A stretch of 41,538 nucleotides of DNA from a virus, in the IMG/VR virus record IMGVR_UViG_3300031608_000010, positions 1 through 41,538 of that record; one strand, written 5' to 3'. The first letter of the stretch is position 1; every line of letters starts with the position of its first letter. Both the position numbers and the translations under genes were made by a program. Positions 6,107 through 14,520 of the stretch are shown here, piece by piece. Under the pieces are notes generated by a model. The model had not been told where the DNA came from. It was given only the letters and a program-made list of their open reading frames with translations, and did not search any database.

Positions 6107-8385
6107 ATTTTACAACTATCGCAGTCCTCTTCATCTATGTTTGCTTGCTCTAACTCTGGTAGATCGTCTTTAACGTTGACATCGACAGATCCATCATAAG
6201 TATTAAAGTAATACAATTGTTTTAAACCAAATTGATAAGCCATTACTAAATCTTTAATCATTAAAGACATAGGAACTTTGTTATCCTCGAAGTGTTCAGG
6301 ATTATAAGATGTGTTAACACTTATTCCCTGATCTATATATTTCTGAAGTATAGCACAGATCTTTATATAACCTTCAGGAGACTTTTGGTCCCACAATAGG
6401 TCATACTTATTCTTAAGATGATGATAACCAGGAACTACCTGAGCCATCACTCCATCTTTACTCTGTTTATAACTAACCAATGCACGAGGTGGTTCTATAC
6501 CATTCGTACTATTAGAAATTTGTGCAGATGTTTCTGCTGGCATTAATGCCATTAACGTAGAGTTTCTAATTCCATGTTCTACTAGAGAGCTTCTCAGCGT
6601 GTCCCATGGTAATGTAGATTTACGTTTTACTAAATTATCTACTGCACTCTTATATGTATCATTTGGAAGGTCTCCACTGGCATATTTTGTCTCATTATTT
6701 AATAAACATGCACCTTTTTCTTCAGCTAATTCAGCAGAAGCTTTAATTAAGTAATATGACCATGCCTCTGCATACTCATCAATGATCTCATGAGCTCCTT
6801 CATTATACTTTAATCCTCTCTTAGCAAGGAAATACGCTAGGTTGATTATACCTATGCCTAGTGGTCTACGATTCATAGTAGATCTTTCTGCTGCTTTGAT
6901 TGGATACTCTTGATAATCTAATAGGTTATCTAATGCTCTTACTGCTAGTGTACAATACTTTTCAAAGTCTTTTGTATCATCTATCAATCCCCAATTAATG
7001 GCTGATAAAGTACATAAAGAGATCTCTCCGTTTTCATCATCATATGATTCTAAAGGTTTAGTGGGTAGATCTATTTCGCAACATAAGTTACTCATTCTAA
7101 TAGGAGCTTTCTTTACATCAAATGCACCATGCTCATTCGCATGATCGACATTCATTATATAAATTCTACCAGTATCTTTTCTTTCTGTAAGTATCTTTTG
7201 AAATACTTCTAAAGCTGGCATTGTTTTCTTTCTTATGCTATAAGCTCTTTCATATCTTTCGTATAGTTCTTTAAACTTTTCTTGATCTGCAAAGAATGCT
7301 TCGTATAAACCAGGAACATCGTGTGGATCAAAGAATGTAATATTACCACCAGTCAACAAACGTTCGTACATTAGTTTATTAAACTGAAATGCATAATCCA
7401 TGTGTCTTACACGATTCTCTTCAGTACCTTTATTATTCTTTAATACTACTAGGTCTTCAAACTCGTAATGCCATACTGGAAGATATACCGTTGCCGCACC
7501 ACCACGAACACCACCTTGTGAACATGACTTAACAGCTGATTGAAAATATTTAAGGAATGGAATAAGACCAGTATGAACTACTGATCCATCTCCTACTCTT
7601 GCTCCAGCTCCTCTTATTGAGCCAGCACCTATACCTATACCTGCTTTTTTACTTATATACTTAACAATGCTAGTACTAGTAGCATTAATGGAATCCAAAC
7701 TGTCTCCAGACTCAATAAGTACACAAGATGAAAATTGCCTAGTTGGCGTTCTAACACCTGCCATGATTGGCGTAGGGAGCGAGATATAAAATTGACTAAT
7801 CGCGTCATAATAATGTTTTACCCATGCTAATCTATTTTCTTTTTCGTTGGCAAACAACGTTGCGGCTACCATCATATATAATATTTGAGGTGTTTCGAAA
7901 CATTGCTTAGTCCTTCTATCTTGTACTAAATACTTACCACGAAATTGTTCCATACCTGCATATGTAAACGTATCATCTCTATCGTGTTTAATATAGGTAC
8001 CTAGCTCTTCAAGCTCATCTCTTGTATAATGAGTCATGATATCACCATCGTATACACCACGATCGACATTATCAATTACAATTTCAACTAGTGGTTTAGG
8101 TGTAAAATCTCCGTATACTTCTTTACGAAGCTTATAAGATATTAATCTTGAGGCAACGTATTGATAGTTAGGTGTGTGCTCAGATATAAGCTCAGCAGCG
8201 CTTTTAATAAGTAACTCATGGATATCATAAGCTGGTATCTTATCGTATAGTTGTATGTTGGCACGAATTTCTATTTCAGATTGTGACACCGATGTAACAC
8301 CATCAGTAGCCCATTCAAGGACTTTATGTACTTTTTCTAAATCGAAATCTTGGAGTGTGCCGTCTCTTTTAGTGACGTGTATCAT
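6103..8385 (-). CDS. nrdA: Class Ia ribonucleotide reductase, large subunit
   Basis: 760-aa R1 subunit. An N-terminal ATP-cone (IHVTKRDGTLQDFDLEKV) precedes the barrel; SSCVLIESGDSL carries the first active-site cysteine, and MSNLCCEIDLPT the Asn-Cys-Glu catalytic site. The C-terminal CDSC pair shuttles electrons from glutaredoxin. I chose the ATG at 8385 (MIHVTKRDG) because it matches the T4 NrdA start and leaves a leader of about 28 bases after the predicted transcription start. The ATG at 8406 would leave only a few bases and no ribosome site. It is the first gene of the nrd operon. Confidence 0.95.
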   Translation of the reverse strand: MIHVTKRDGTLQDFDLEKVHKVLEWATDGVTSVSQSEIEIRANIQLYDKIPAYDIHELLIKSAAELISEHTPNYQYVASRLISYKLRKEVYGDFTPKPLVEIVIDNVDRGVYDGDIMTHYTRDELEELGTYIKHDRDDTFTYAGMEQFRGKYLVQDRRTKQCFETPQILYMMVAATLFANEKENRLAWVKHYYDAISQFYISLPTPIMAGVRTPTRQFSSCVLIESGDSLDSINATSTSIVKYISKKAGIGIGAGSIRGAGARVGDGSVVHTGLIPFLKYFQSAVKSCSQGGVRGGAATVYLPVWHYEFEDLVVLKNNKGTEENRVRHMDYAFQFNKLMYERLLTGGNITFFDPHDVPGLYEAFFADQEKFKELYERYERAYSIRKKTMPALEVFQKILTERKDTGRIYIMNVDHANEHGAFDVKKAPIRMSNLCCEIDLPTKPLESYDDENGEISLCTLSAINWGLIDDTKDFEKYCTLAVRALDNLLDYQEYPIKAAERSTMNRRPLGIGIINLAYFLAKRGLKYNEGAHEIIDEYAEAWSYYLIKASAELAEEKGACLLNNETKYASGDLPNDTYKSAVDNLVKRKSTLPWDTLRSSLVEHGIRNSTLMALMPAETSAQISNSTNGIEPPRALVSYKQSKDGVMAQVVPGYHHLKNKYDLLWDQKSPEGYIKICAILQKYIDQGISVNTSYNPEHFEDNKVPMSLMIKDLVMAYQFGLKQLYYFNTYDGSVDVNVKDDLPELEQANIDEEDCDSCKI

Positions 8386-8419
8386 TGTTGTTTGTATTCC
8401 ATTCATAATATTAAGTTAT

Positions 8420-8448
8420 ATTATAACACAGTTATGTGCTATTGTAAA
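8420..8448 (-). promoter_or_regulatory. Early-type sigma70 promoter for nrdA
   Basis: Minus strand TTTACA (8443-8448), 17-bp spacer ending AACTGTGT, TATAAT (8420-8425). Same extended -10 design as the other sites, with TTTACA instead of TGTACA. Confidence 0.85.
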
Positions 8449-8451
8449 GGT

Positions 8452-8823
8452 TTATTTCTTTTTCTTTAAGTGATTTCCAATCTCTTTGAGATGGATATCC
8501 CATAGAGTATTTAGATCTTCTTCTAAAGATTCTATTCTATCTATAAGTGGAATATACCCATCAAATCCTTCTATGCCACATTTAGGATGGCAATGAGATT
8601 CTAGATGGTCTAACCTTTCAGCTTGTATCGGATATTGTTTTCTAAATTTTGCATCTTTCTTAGCCACTTCCAAATCGTATTTCTCTGCATAATGCTGCAG
8701 GAAAGCATCTAGTTTCGCTTGAAACCATATACCCATAGTGGTTTTTTCAAACCAGTTGTAGAAAGAACTACCAATCACTGATGATAGTATTGACTTAAGA
8801 GATAGTATCAATAAGAAATACAT
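8452..8823 (-). CDS. Hypothetical membrane-anchored protein
   Basis: 123-aa protein with a hydrophobic N-terminus (MYFLLILSLKSILSSVIGSS), probably a single membrane anchor, then a helical charged body ending in a KKKK tail. Two cysteine/histidine pairs, HCHPKC, lie near the middle. It follows the lipase gene directly, with its start overlapping the lipase stop, so it may belong to the lysis group. I recognise no family. Confidence 0.6.
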   Translation of the reverse strand: MYFLLILSLKSILSSVIGSSFYNWFEKTTMGIWFQAKLDAFLQHYAEKYDLEVAKKDAKFRKQYPIQAERLDHLESHCHPKCGIEGFDGYIPLIDRIESLEEDLNTLWDIHLKEIGNHLKKKK

Positions 8824-9578
8824 TAATCTTTAATCTTATTAAGTTTTGCTATTGCTCTTACATAGTTGGGCATGCCGTGATCGACAATACCGTCAAAGAA
8901 TTTAAATCTTTTCCAAGAGTTTAATATTCCTTTAAATGCATCTTTCCAAGATGGACCAGTTGCTTTATTGCCATCACTATCAAAGTAAATCATTTCACCG
9001 TGATGTGTGAATCCTAACCATGCTGGTGGAATCCTACATACGATATCGTTATTGTTCATGAATCTAAAATGAGGACACTTAATATTTCTAATGAATTTTG
9101 GTCCACCAACTCTTGGAGATCCGAATGTAAACAATTCAATAGGTGTATAACGAGTTGCAGCTATAGTTGCCATTGCAGCACCTAGAGAATGACCAGTCAT
9201 ATACACATCTTTTCTAACCTTTAATTGGTCGTTATGTTCTATTTCTGCCAATACATCCATCCATAAGTCATTCACTTCTTTCTGGAATCCACTATGAACT
9301 TTACCGCCTGCCATTGCCGCGCCCTTAATAACATTAAGATCAGCCATGACATCATTAATCTTTGAAGGTTCTGTACCTCTAAACGCAAACCATAAATCAT
9401 TACGATCTTTTACTACTAAGCATTCAGCGCCATCTCTGGATATAAGCTTACACCATGGAAATCCTAATTTCTTAGTAGCGGCTTTTGCTTGTGCTTCTGT
9501 TTTATATGCATTCGCTGCTAGCTTAGCTGCTATGCTTGCTCTGTCCCATTGGCCCATTTCTTTTATCCTAGTTCCCAT
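8823..9578 (-). CDS. Class 3 (fungal-type) lipase
   Basis: 251-aa alpha/beta-hydrolase of the lipase class 3 family. The nucleophile elbow TGHSLGAAM gives S131; D178 in NNNDIV and H234 in VDHGM complete a plausible catalytic triad. FAFRGTEP provides the usual oxyanion strand, and FTFGSPRVGG follows the nucleophile as in the family. No clear signal peptide is present, so it would act from the cytoplasm or after lysis begins. It directly follows the spanin-like pair, which suggests a role in membrane breakdown during lysis. Substrate (phospholipid or other ester) is not determinable here. Confidence 0.85.
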   Translation of the reverse strand: MGTRIKEMGQWDRASIAAKLAANAYKTEAQAKAATKKLGFPWCKLISRDGAECLVVKDRNDLWFAFRGTEPSKINDVMADLNVIKGAAMAGGKVHSGFQKEVNDLWMDVLAEIEHNDQLKVRKDVYMTGHSLGAAMATIAATRYTPIELFTFGSPRVGGPKFIRNIKCPHFRFMNNNDIVCRIPPAWLGFTHHGEMIYFDSDGNKATGPSWKDAFKGILNSWKRFKFFDGIVDHGMPNYVRAIAKLNKIKD

Positions 9579-10068
9579 CTTTATTCACCTCAATTTGCGC
9601 GCCGATACCCTTTTGGCCATCGGACATTGTTACATCTCTATAGTATACTACTACTTCTCCAAGTTGTTTGATATATCTTTTTAGTTCTTGCATATCTTCC
9701 GCCATTACTTTATAGTCACCTATTGTAGTAGCAACGAAAACAACTTCTCCGTTATTTTGTTCTTTCATTTCATCTATGAATCTGTCTAAGTAGGTATATC
9801 CTACAGGCCATTCTGGATTCTGTGTATCTTCTTTAGCACATGCTTTAGGTCTTTTATCTCCAACCTTAACGCATGGATTTGCAATATTTGCTTCTGATAC
9901 TACATACCAATTAGGTGCTGTAAGATCAACAGGCCTTGGTAATCCAGGCTGCATGATTTCTATTTCAATCGGCTTAGCGACGATCTCTATATTTTTTGTT
10001 CCTAATAAAGAACAACCACTAGTCAGTACTAGTAGGAGTGTCAATACTGTATAATTTTTTAGTGTCAT
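9568..10068 (-). CDS. Outer-membrane spanin-like lipoprotein (Rz1-like)
   Basis: 166-aa protein with a lipoprotein signal (LLLVLTSGCS; acylated Cys at about residue 19), then a soluble domain with KPRPVD-like proline-rich start and an acidic C-terminus. It overlaps the preceding membrane/coiled-coil gene by 50 bases, the nested arrangement typical of Rz/Rz1 spanins that fuse inner and outer membranes at lysis. It is longer than classical Rz1, so another lipoprotein role is possible. The lipase starts at its 3' end. Confidence 0.65.
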   Translation of the reverse strand: MTLKNYTVLTLLLVLTSGCSLLGTKNIEIVAKPIEIEIMQPGLPRPVDLTAPNWYVVSEANIANPCVKVGDKRPKACAKEDTQNPEWPVGYTYLDRFIDEMKEQNNGEVVFVATTIGDYKVMAEDMQELKRYIKQLGEVVVYYRDVTMSDGQKGIGAQIEVNKDGN

Positions 10069-10402
10069 CTTCTAATCCCTCCATAACATTTTCACTAGCT
10101 GAATTAAACCTATTCTGCATTAGTCCAGGTTTCTTTATAGCTAACATATCCAAATTGTGCCTTCCGAATATCGCTAGGTATTCTGCTTTCTCAGCTTCAA
10201 TTTCGGCATTCACTCTACTCATATTCTGTAGGGCATTGCCTTGTTTTTCAAAGGCTTCTCGTATAGCCACCATCGTAGCTTTTTGTTCAGCTACTGCACC
10301 TTCCAGTGCTATGTTATTAGATGCTAGTGTTTGGTTTTCTTGGTATAACCAATAACCTCCTAGACCTAATACTAATATAATTCCAATTAATAATTGTTGC
10401 AT
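10019..10402 (-). CDS. Inner-membrane spanin-like protein (Rz-like)
   Basis: 127-aa protein with one N-terminal membrane segment (LLIGIILVLGLGGYWLY), then a long heptad-like helix rich in Ala, Glu and Gln (about residues 24-80), as in i-spanins. Its 3' end overlaps the lipoprotein gene. The pair would connect inner and outer membranes across the periplasm and trigger fusion in the last lysis step. The evidence is topology and overlap rather than sequence similarity. Confidence 0.65.
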   Translation of the reverse strand: MQQLLIGIILVLGLGGYWLYQENQTLASNNIALEGAVAEQKATMVAIREAFEKQGNALQNMSRVNAEIEAEKAEYLAIFGRHNLDMLAIKKPGLMQNRFNSASENVMEGLEDDTKKLYSIDTPTSTD

Positions 10403-10668
10403 TAATCTTGTTCCTCTATCTTATAGTTCAGTCCATCCGCTCCAGCGAATTTCACTCTTCGGCCTTCGTCATCTATGAAGACTAAAATCTTTTCTTTTTC
10501 TGTTATTATTTTTGGGACGTTTTCAAAGACTTGGTCGTCTGCGTCACCGTATATTGCGTTATATGATACTGTTACTGTATGATATGTAATGAACCATGAT
10601 TTGATCCATATCCAAGCTCGTTTACACCAACCTGGTGCTTTTTTAAACCAATCAATTACCTTGTACAT
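10402..10668 (-). CDS. Conserved marine T4-like hypothetical protein
   Basis: 88-aa protein with a tryptophan-rich amphipathic N-terminus (WFKKAPGWCKRAWIWIKSWF), then VTVSYNAIYGDADDQVF and a C-terminal GADGLNYKIEEQD. The second half resembles a small conserved protein in marine T4-like phages with no known function. The N-terminal helix could bind membranes. It sits immediately before the spanin pair, its stop overlapping the i-spanin start. Confidence 0.6.
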   Translation of the reverse strand: MYKVIDWFKKAPGWCKRAWIWIKSWFITYHTVTVSYNAIYGDADDQVFENVPKIITEKEKILVFIDDEGRRVKFAGADGLNYKIEEQD

Positions 10669-10804
10669 TTTTTAATTTCTCTCGCTTCAGCATTATATTT
10701 TTCTTTTTCTTCTTGTCGTATTGAGCATCTGCTGGCATCGATACGCCACCACCACCAACTGAATTGGCTGCCATTTCCCACATTTTAAATGTTTTTAACT
10801 TCAT
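10652..10804 (-). CDS. Small basic protein with MKTFK-like start (50 aa)
   Basis: Short gene encoding MKLKTFKMWEMAANSVGGGG, then VSMPADAQYD and a run of five lysines. Short proteins with NSVGGG and a lysine-rich tail are common in marine T4-like phages near structural genes. The start resembles the capsid-targeting-like N-termini of the upstream cluster, though no clear protease site follows. Its end overlaps the next gene by 17 bases. Function unknown. Confidence 0.55.
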   Translation of the reverse strand: MKLKTFKMWEMAANSVGGGGVSMPADAQYDKKKKKNIMLKREKLKNVQGN

Positions 10805-10825
10805 ATTATTATATATAATAGAACA

Positions 10826-11443
10826 CTATCGGATAATGTCGTGGTTAGTGATAAATAGGTCTTGTTTAGTTAAAGCGTGTTTCACCTTATAAACAGAACA
10901 ACCTAGGAAATTATCATAGGGGTCAGTTACGTCTTCTACAACCACCTTTGATTTTTTGAGACCAATCATATCACCAGTAATTGGAGATGCGATGTCTCTT
11001 ACAAGCATATAGGTTCCAGGATTGAGCTGACCAAGTTCGTTTTGAAACCATTTCGATTCTTCAATCTGTAACTGATCCCAATCTTCTCCTTCCATTTTAC
11101 TCATTATATTTTTAATTTGCTTTTCTGACATTCCTGTCTCTTCTTTAATTAAAAATAACGCAGTAGCGTATGAAGCTATCTTATTAGCTACACCACCTGG
11201 TACTAAATTTATTAATCTTTTGACATTGAATACTAATCTATGAAAGATAGTATAGGCTGATTTCTCAGCAGGAAGTTCTGGCTTCTTAATCTTCTTTCCT
11301 TTCTTGTCAATAATACCATAATCAAATGCTTTCATTTTCTCCCATGGAGTAACTAAAAGCTTTAAGAAACGAAACGCATAAAAGATATCACCTGCTCTAG
11401 AGAGCAAGCCTTCGCTTAGTGTCGGACTCTTTTTTAGGTTCAT
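10826..11443 (-). CDS. Conserved T4-like hypothetical protein
   Basis: 205-aa protein, starting MNLKKSPTLSEGLLSRAGDI, with FYAFRFLKLLVTPWEKMKAF and a KKPELPAEKSAYTIFHRLVF segment that I associate with a conserved protein of marine T4-like phages lacking an assigned role. The C-terminal third has a strand-rich region with DPYDNFLG. It overlaps the upstream gene by 4 bases. The gene lies at the end of the internal-protein cluster, so a virion role is possible. Confidence 0.6.
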   Translation of the reverse strand: MNLKKSPTLSEGLLSRAGDIFYAFRFLKLLVTPWEKMKAFDYGIIDKKGKKIKKPELPAEKSAYTIFHRLVFNVKRLINLVPGGVANKIASYATALFLIKEETGMSEKQIKNIMSKMEGEDWDQLQIEESKWFQNELGQLNPGTYMLVRDIASPITGDMIGLKKSKVVVEDVTDPYDNFLGCSVYKVKHALTKQDLFITNHDIIR

Positions 11444-11811
11444 AGTTTCCTTAGTACATCTACTATTGGTTCGTCCATTCCTATTTCAACATATTCACTC
11501 ACTGGTAAAAAATGTAGAAATATTAAGAATGGTTTAATATAATGATAGTGTTCATCTTCTACTTTAAACCATACCATCTTATTAGCGGCTTCTATTCCGA
11601 ATACATTGTATATTACGATTAAATGGTTTAAGATTAAGCGCTCTTGAAGATCACCATGATCAGCATATCTTCTTAACAAGCGCTTTAAATACTTAAACCG
11701 TTTTAAATCATCTTTAAACTCTTCAACATCCATACATTCTGGATTGTTATAACTCTTTGCTGCGAAGAGATCAAAGTTTTTATTAGTCAGCGTTTCAAAT
11801 TTAGTGTCCAT
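11440..11811 (-). CDS. Conserved T4-like hypothetical protein
   Basis: 123-aa protein with CMDVEEFKDDLKRFKYLKRL and ERLILNHLIVIYNVFGIEAA, a helical pattern conserved in marine T4-like phages. Domain family and role are unknown. It is coupled to the next gene through an ATGA-type overlap. No signal peptide or clear membrane segment is seen. Confidence 0.6.
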   Translation of the reverse strand: MDTKFETLTNKNFDLFAAKSYNNPECMDVEEFKDDLKRFKYLKRLLRRYADHGDLQERLILNHLIVIYNVFGIEAANKMVWFKVEDEHYHYIKPFLIFLHFLPVSEYVEIGMDEPIVDVLRKL

Positions 11812-11839
11812 AATAATATATATAACCCGTAAGGTTAAC

Positions 11840-12202
11840 CTACTTGTTTATATACGGGCCGTTGACTTTAGCTTTATATTTCTTCATAGTTTTTACTACA
11901 CTTGAATCTTTCAAAAACGTATCAAGTGAAGTCTTATCACCATAAAATTCTAAAGATGCAGGAGCTCCTTCTCCACCATCAAAGCTAGATATATGCATAG
12001 ACTTAACTTTACTAATAACTTTATCCATAGCACTCATTTCAGCTTGATTGAATCCAAAGTCATCATCAAACTTATTAGAGGTATTACCTTTAACTATCTC
12101 AATGGTCATTGAAGCTTCAGCTTTACGGTTTTTATTCTTAAAGTTTTTAAGATCTTTTACACCTTCAGTAACATGATTTCTAATTTCTGCGAATGTTTTC
12201 AT
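11840..12202 (-). CDS. Putative internal head protein with CTS-like N-terminus
   Basis: 120-aa protein starting MKTFAEIRNHVTEGVKDL. The first residues look like the T4 capsid targeting sequence (MKTYQEFIAE before A in IPIII) with a possible VTE/G cleavage site after about residue 13. The rest has a basic stretch and a C-terminal alpha/beta region (ASLEFYGDKTSLDTFLKD). I chose 12202 because AGAGGATAAG precedes this ATG and it follows the upstream stop directly. Function after packaging is unknown. Confidence 0.6.
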   Translation of the reverse strand: MKTFAEIRNHVTEGVKDLKNFKNKNRKAEASMTIEIVKGNTSNKFDDDFGFNQAEMSAMDKVISKVKSMHISSFDGGEGAPASLEFYGDKTSLDTFLKDSSVVKTMKKYKAKVNGPYINK

Positions 12203-12203
12203 C

Positions 12204-13445
12204 TTATCCTCTCCTACCAGCTCTAGCCTTTTTAAGTGCATCTTTTAGCTGACTGATTTCTTTTCCAATATTGGCCATTACTTCGTTGTAGAAAGATTCC
12301 TTTTTATCAAATTCTTCATCAGATAAAGAGTCATTTTGTTCTGCAGCTTTAAGTTTAGCTTGAGCTTCTCTATCTTTATCAACAAGAGCATTAATTTTTA
12401 GATTAATTTTCTTGATTTTATCTCTATCAACACCTTTGACTTTATCTTTGACTTTACCAATTACATCACTAATACCTTCTTTAACTCCGTCAGTGCCTTT
12501 TTCAGCTTTAGAGTTATAGTTAGCATCTACGTAATCAAAGAATTCTTTCTTCTTGTCGCCTTTTAATTCAGCTGGGTTACTAACACCAAACTTCTTAAGA
12601 GCTTTTGCGAAGAAAGCTTGATACGCTTTTTGATCTTCATTGACAGTATCTTCAAATAGATTCGCGAAGATATCTTCGATATCATCTTGGTCCATACCAT
12701 ACATGTCGCTTTTTAGCCATTTAACGATATTAGCTTTATCACCAGTTACGTCAGCAGTTCCTCTACCACGCATTTTAATTTTAAGCTTGAACTTTTTCTC
12801 AGCATTCTTAGCATCAGTTGTATCACCACTGTAATCTACATCAATAGTAACTTTTCCTTTGCCAGCTTTCTTAGCTTCGTCTAGTTCATCTTCGTCTTCA
12901 TCTTCTTTATCGTCATACTCAGAAACAGTATACTTCTTACCAGAGACTACGAATGTTTTATCGCCATTCTTACGAGCAGCATTTAAAGCACCAGTAAATT
13001 TATTACCTTCTTTTTCAATGCCTTCTTCTACTTCGTCTTCGTCGTCAGTTTTCTTACCGTTCTTTTTATCAATAGCCTTTTGAAGAGCTGGTGGTAAAGT
13101 ACCTTCAGCACTAACTTCGCCTTTGTCGTTAGCACCAGTTTTCTTGATCTTATGCTTCTTATCAAAGTCATCTTCTCCAGTTGCTGGGCCATTCTTCTTA
13201 CTAGGTTTATTAGGCTCTTCTGATTCTTTCATTATGGCATCATGATTCTTAGTTGCCCAAGCTGATGCTTCCTCTTCTGAATCAAACGATTTCATTACCG
13301 TACCATCATTCTTTTTGACTACATATGAGTCACCGTCTTTCGTAACGTGATCTTTTGGATCCATTTCGTTAACGGCTTTCTTGTTCTCTAAGACATTCTT
13401 GACAGCGTCAGCAACACTTAGAGTTTCTTTATCTTGCAATTTCAT
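12204..13445 (-). CDS. Highly charged putative internal or scaffold-like head protein
   Basis: 413-aa lysine-, aspartate- and glutamate-rich protein. A low-complexity acidic tract (YDDKEDEDEDELDE) at about residue 180 ends in LDE/A, a match to the T4 prohead protease consensus. The segment KFTGALNAARKNGDKTFVVS resembles a short motif found in other marine-phage virion proteins. VEE/G and VKE/G are weaker sites. The C-terminal 100 residues form long charged helices. Composition and neighbours suggest a head-interior protein; there is no direct functional motif. Confidence 0.55.
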   Translation of the reverse strand: MKLQDKETLSVADAVKNVLENKKAVNEMDPKDHVTKDGDSYVVKKNDGTVMKSFDSEEEASAWATKNHDAIMKESEEPNKPSKKNGPATGEDDFDKKHKIKKTGANDKGEVSAEGTLPPALQKAIDKKNGKKTDDEDEVEEGIEKEGNKFTGALNAARKNGDKTFVVSGKKYTVSEYDDKEDEDEDELDEAKKAGKGKVTIDVDYSGDTTDAKNAEKKFKLKIKMRGRGTADVTGDKANIVKWLKSDMYGMDQDDIEDIFANLFEDTVNEDQKAYQAFFAKALKKFGVSNPAELKGDKKKEFFDYVDANYNSKAEKGTDGVKEGISDVIGKVKDKVKGVDRDKIKKINLKINALVDKDREAQAKLKAAEQNDSLSDEEFDKKESFYNEVMANIGKEISQLKDALKKARAGRRG

Positions 13446-13456
13446 AGTTTTCTCCT

Positions 13457-13741
13457 TTATTGCAGTATTATCATTCCAGTGACAGCGGTTGCGGCTGCAG
13501 CCATAACTATCCAGAATATTTTATTGATTATATTAATAGTAGTTCCATTTTCTGAAACTTTCTTTTCTACCAGTTCTAATCGCCTTTGCCCATCAACCAA
13601 CATTTCCATTTGTTGATGAACGAATTTTTCTAATCCCATGAGCTTTTCTTCAGCTCGTGCGAGTGATATAATAGCATCAGATAGTCGATCGAGTTTATCT
13701 TCAATTCTATCTAATCTATCTGTTTGAGTCACTCTTGCCAT
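13457..13741 (-). CDS. Coiled-coil protein with C-terminal membrane segment
   Basis: 94-aa protein with heptad-rich sequence DRLDRIEDKLDRLSDAI over residues 8-60 and one C-terminal membrane helix (INKIFWIVMAAAATAVTGMI). This tail-anchored coiled-coil design resembles XhlA-like small phage proteins. It may associate with the membrane during lysis or infection, but its place in the internal-protein cluster leaves the role open. Confidence 0.6.
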   Translation of the reverse strand: MARVTQTDRLDRIEDKLDRLSDAIISLARAEEKLMGLEKFVHQQMEMLVDGQRRLELVEKKVSENGTTINIINKIFWIVMAAAATAVTGMIILQ

Positions 13742-14520
13742 TATTTAACTAATCCTTTTACAGTCTTTTTATCTAAACCGTAAACATCTACCAACCATTT
13801 TTCTAAACCTCTTTTATCTGTACTTGTGACCACTAATTGGCCTTCTCTTTTATCCCAAGTATCGATAAAGACTCCATCGTCTTGCCAGTCATCTTGATTA
13901 TCTCTCGGATCACCCATATCATAATCTAAAGTAGCTTTAAAGTTTCTTTCATTAATTATATTATAATGTTCTTTAAAGTTTTTCATGCCTTGATATTTTT
14001 TAGTTTCTTTATGACTACCAGCCATTGAACCAGCATACTTACCTACAATATTTCCTGATGTCATATAAGATGCTAGGATTTTCTTTTGCTTTGGATTAAT
14101 CTTCATAGCATTATATAAGGCTTCTTTCTTATCTGTTAATTGACCTCTATAAGGTTTCTTAGCAGCATAAATTCTACTAGCTTTTACATCACCAGCAGCA
14201 CGTCCTACATATTGAGATTTGATTTGACCATGGTCCATATAATCTTTAAGGATATCTTTTTGAACTTTGTTTAACTTCATTGAAGCACATAGTTCATCAA
14301 GGTTCTTACCCCAAGCTTCTTTGATAATAGCTTTCAGATAGCTAACTGATTCGTTATTAACTTTATACAATACATCATTAACTTCTTTGTATTTAGAAAG
14401 ACCTTTTTGTAATTTTTCAATTGCTCTAACTGCGCCTGAATAATTACCGGCCATCTTATTAGCAATGCCAATTGCTTTTTTTATTAATGCCGGTTTAAAT
14501 TTTGCTTCTGTTATCGACAT
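13741..14520 (-). CDS. Putative internal head protein (ITE/A site near N-terminus)
   Basis: 259-aa mostly basic protein starting MSITEAKFKPALIKKAIG. ITE/A at residues 3-6 fits the (L/I)xE/(A,G,S) rule of T4 gp21, so five residues could be removed. Two related segments, KLNKVQKDILKDYMDHGQI and KINPKQKKILASYMTSGNI, show an internal duplication, each followed by VGR/VGK and AGD/AGS. The C-terminal 60 residues form an acidic module. No enzyme motif recognised. Confidence 0.6.
   Translation of the reverse strand: MSITEAKFKPALIKKAIGIANKMAGNYSGAVRAIEKLQKGLSKYKEVNDVLYKVNNESVSYLKAIIKEAWGKNLDELCASMKLNKVQKDILKDYMDHGQIKSQYVGRAAGDVKASRIYAAKKPYRGQLTDKKEALYNAMKINPKQKKILASYMTSGNIVGKYAGSMAGSHKETKKYQGMKNFKEHYNIINERNFKATLDYDMGDPRDNQDDWQDDGVFIDTWDKREGQLVVTSTDKRGLEKWLVDVYGLDKKTVKGLVK

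Noticed and set aside
11812-11839. Short hairpin TAACC/GGTTA between two genes
   Set aside because: Only five pairs and no T run; too weak to call a terminator.
12859-13083. Serine-rich plus-strand ORF
   Set aside because: It is the reverse image of the acidic Asp/Glu-rich tract of the minus-strand gene at 12204-13445; no ribosome site or promoter.
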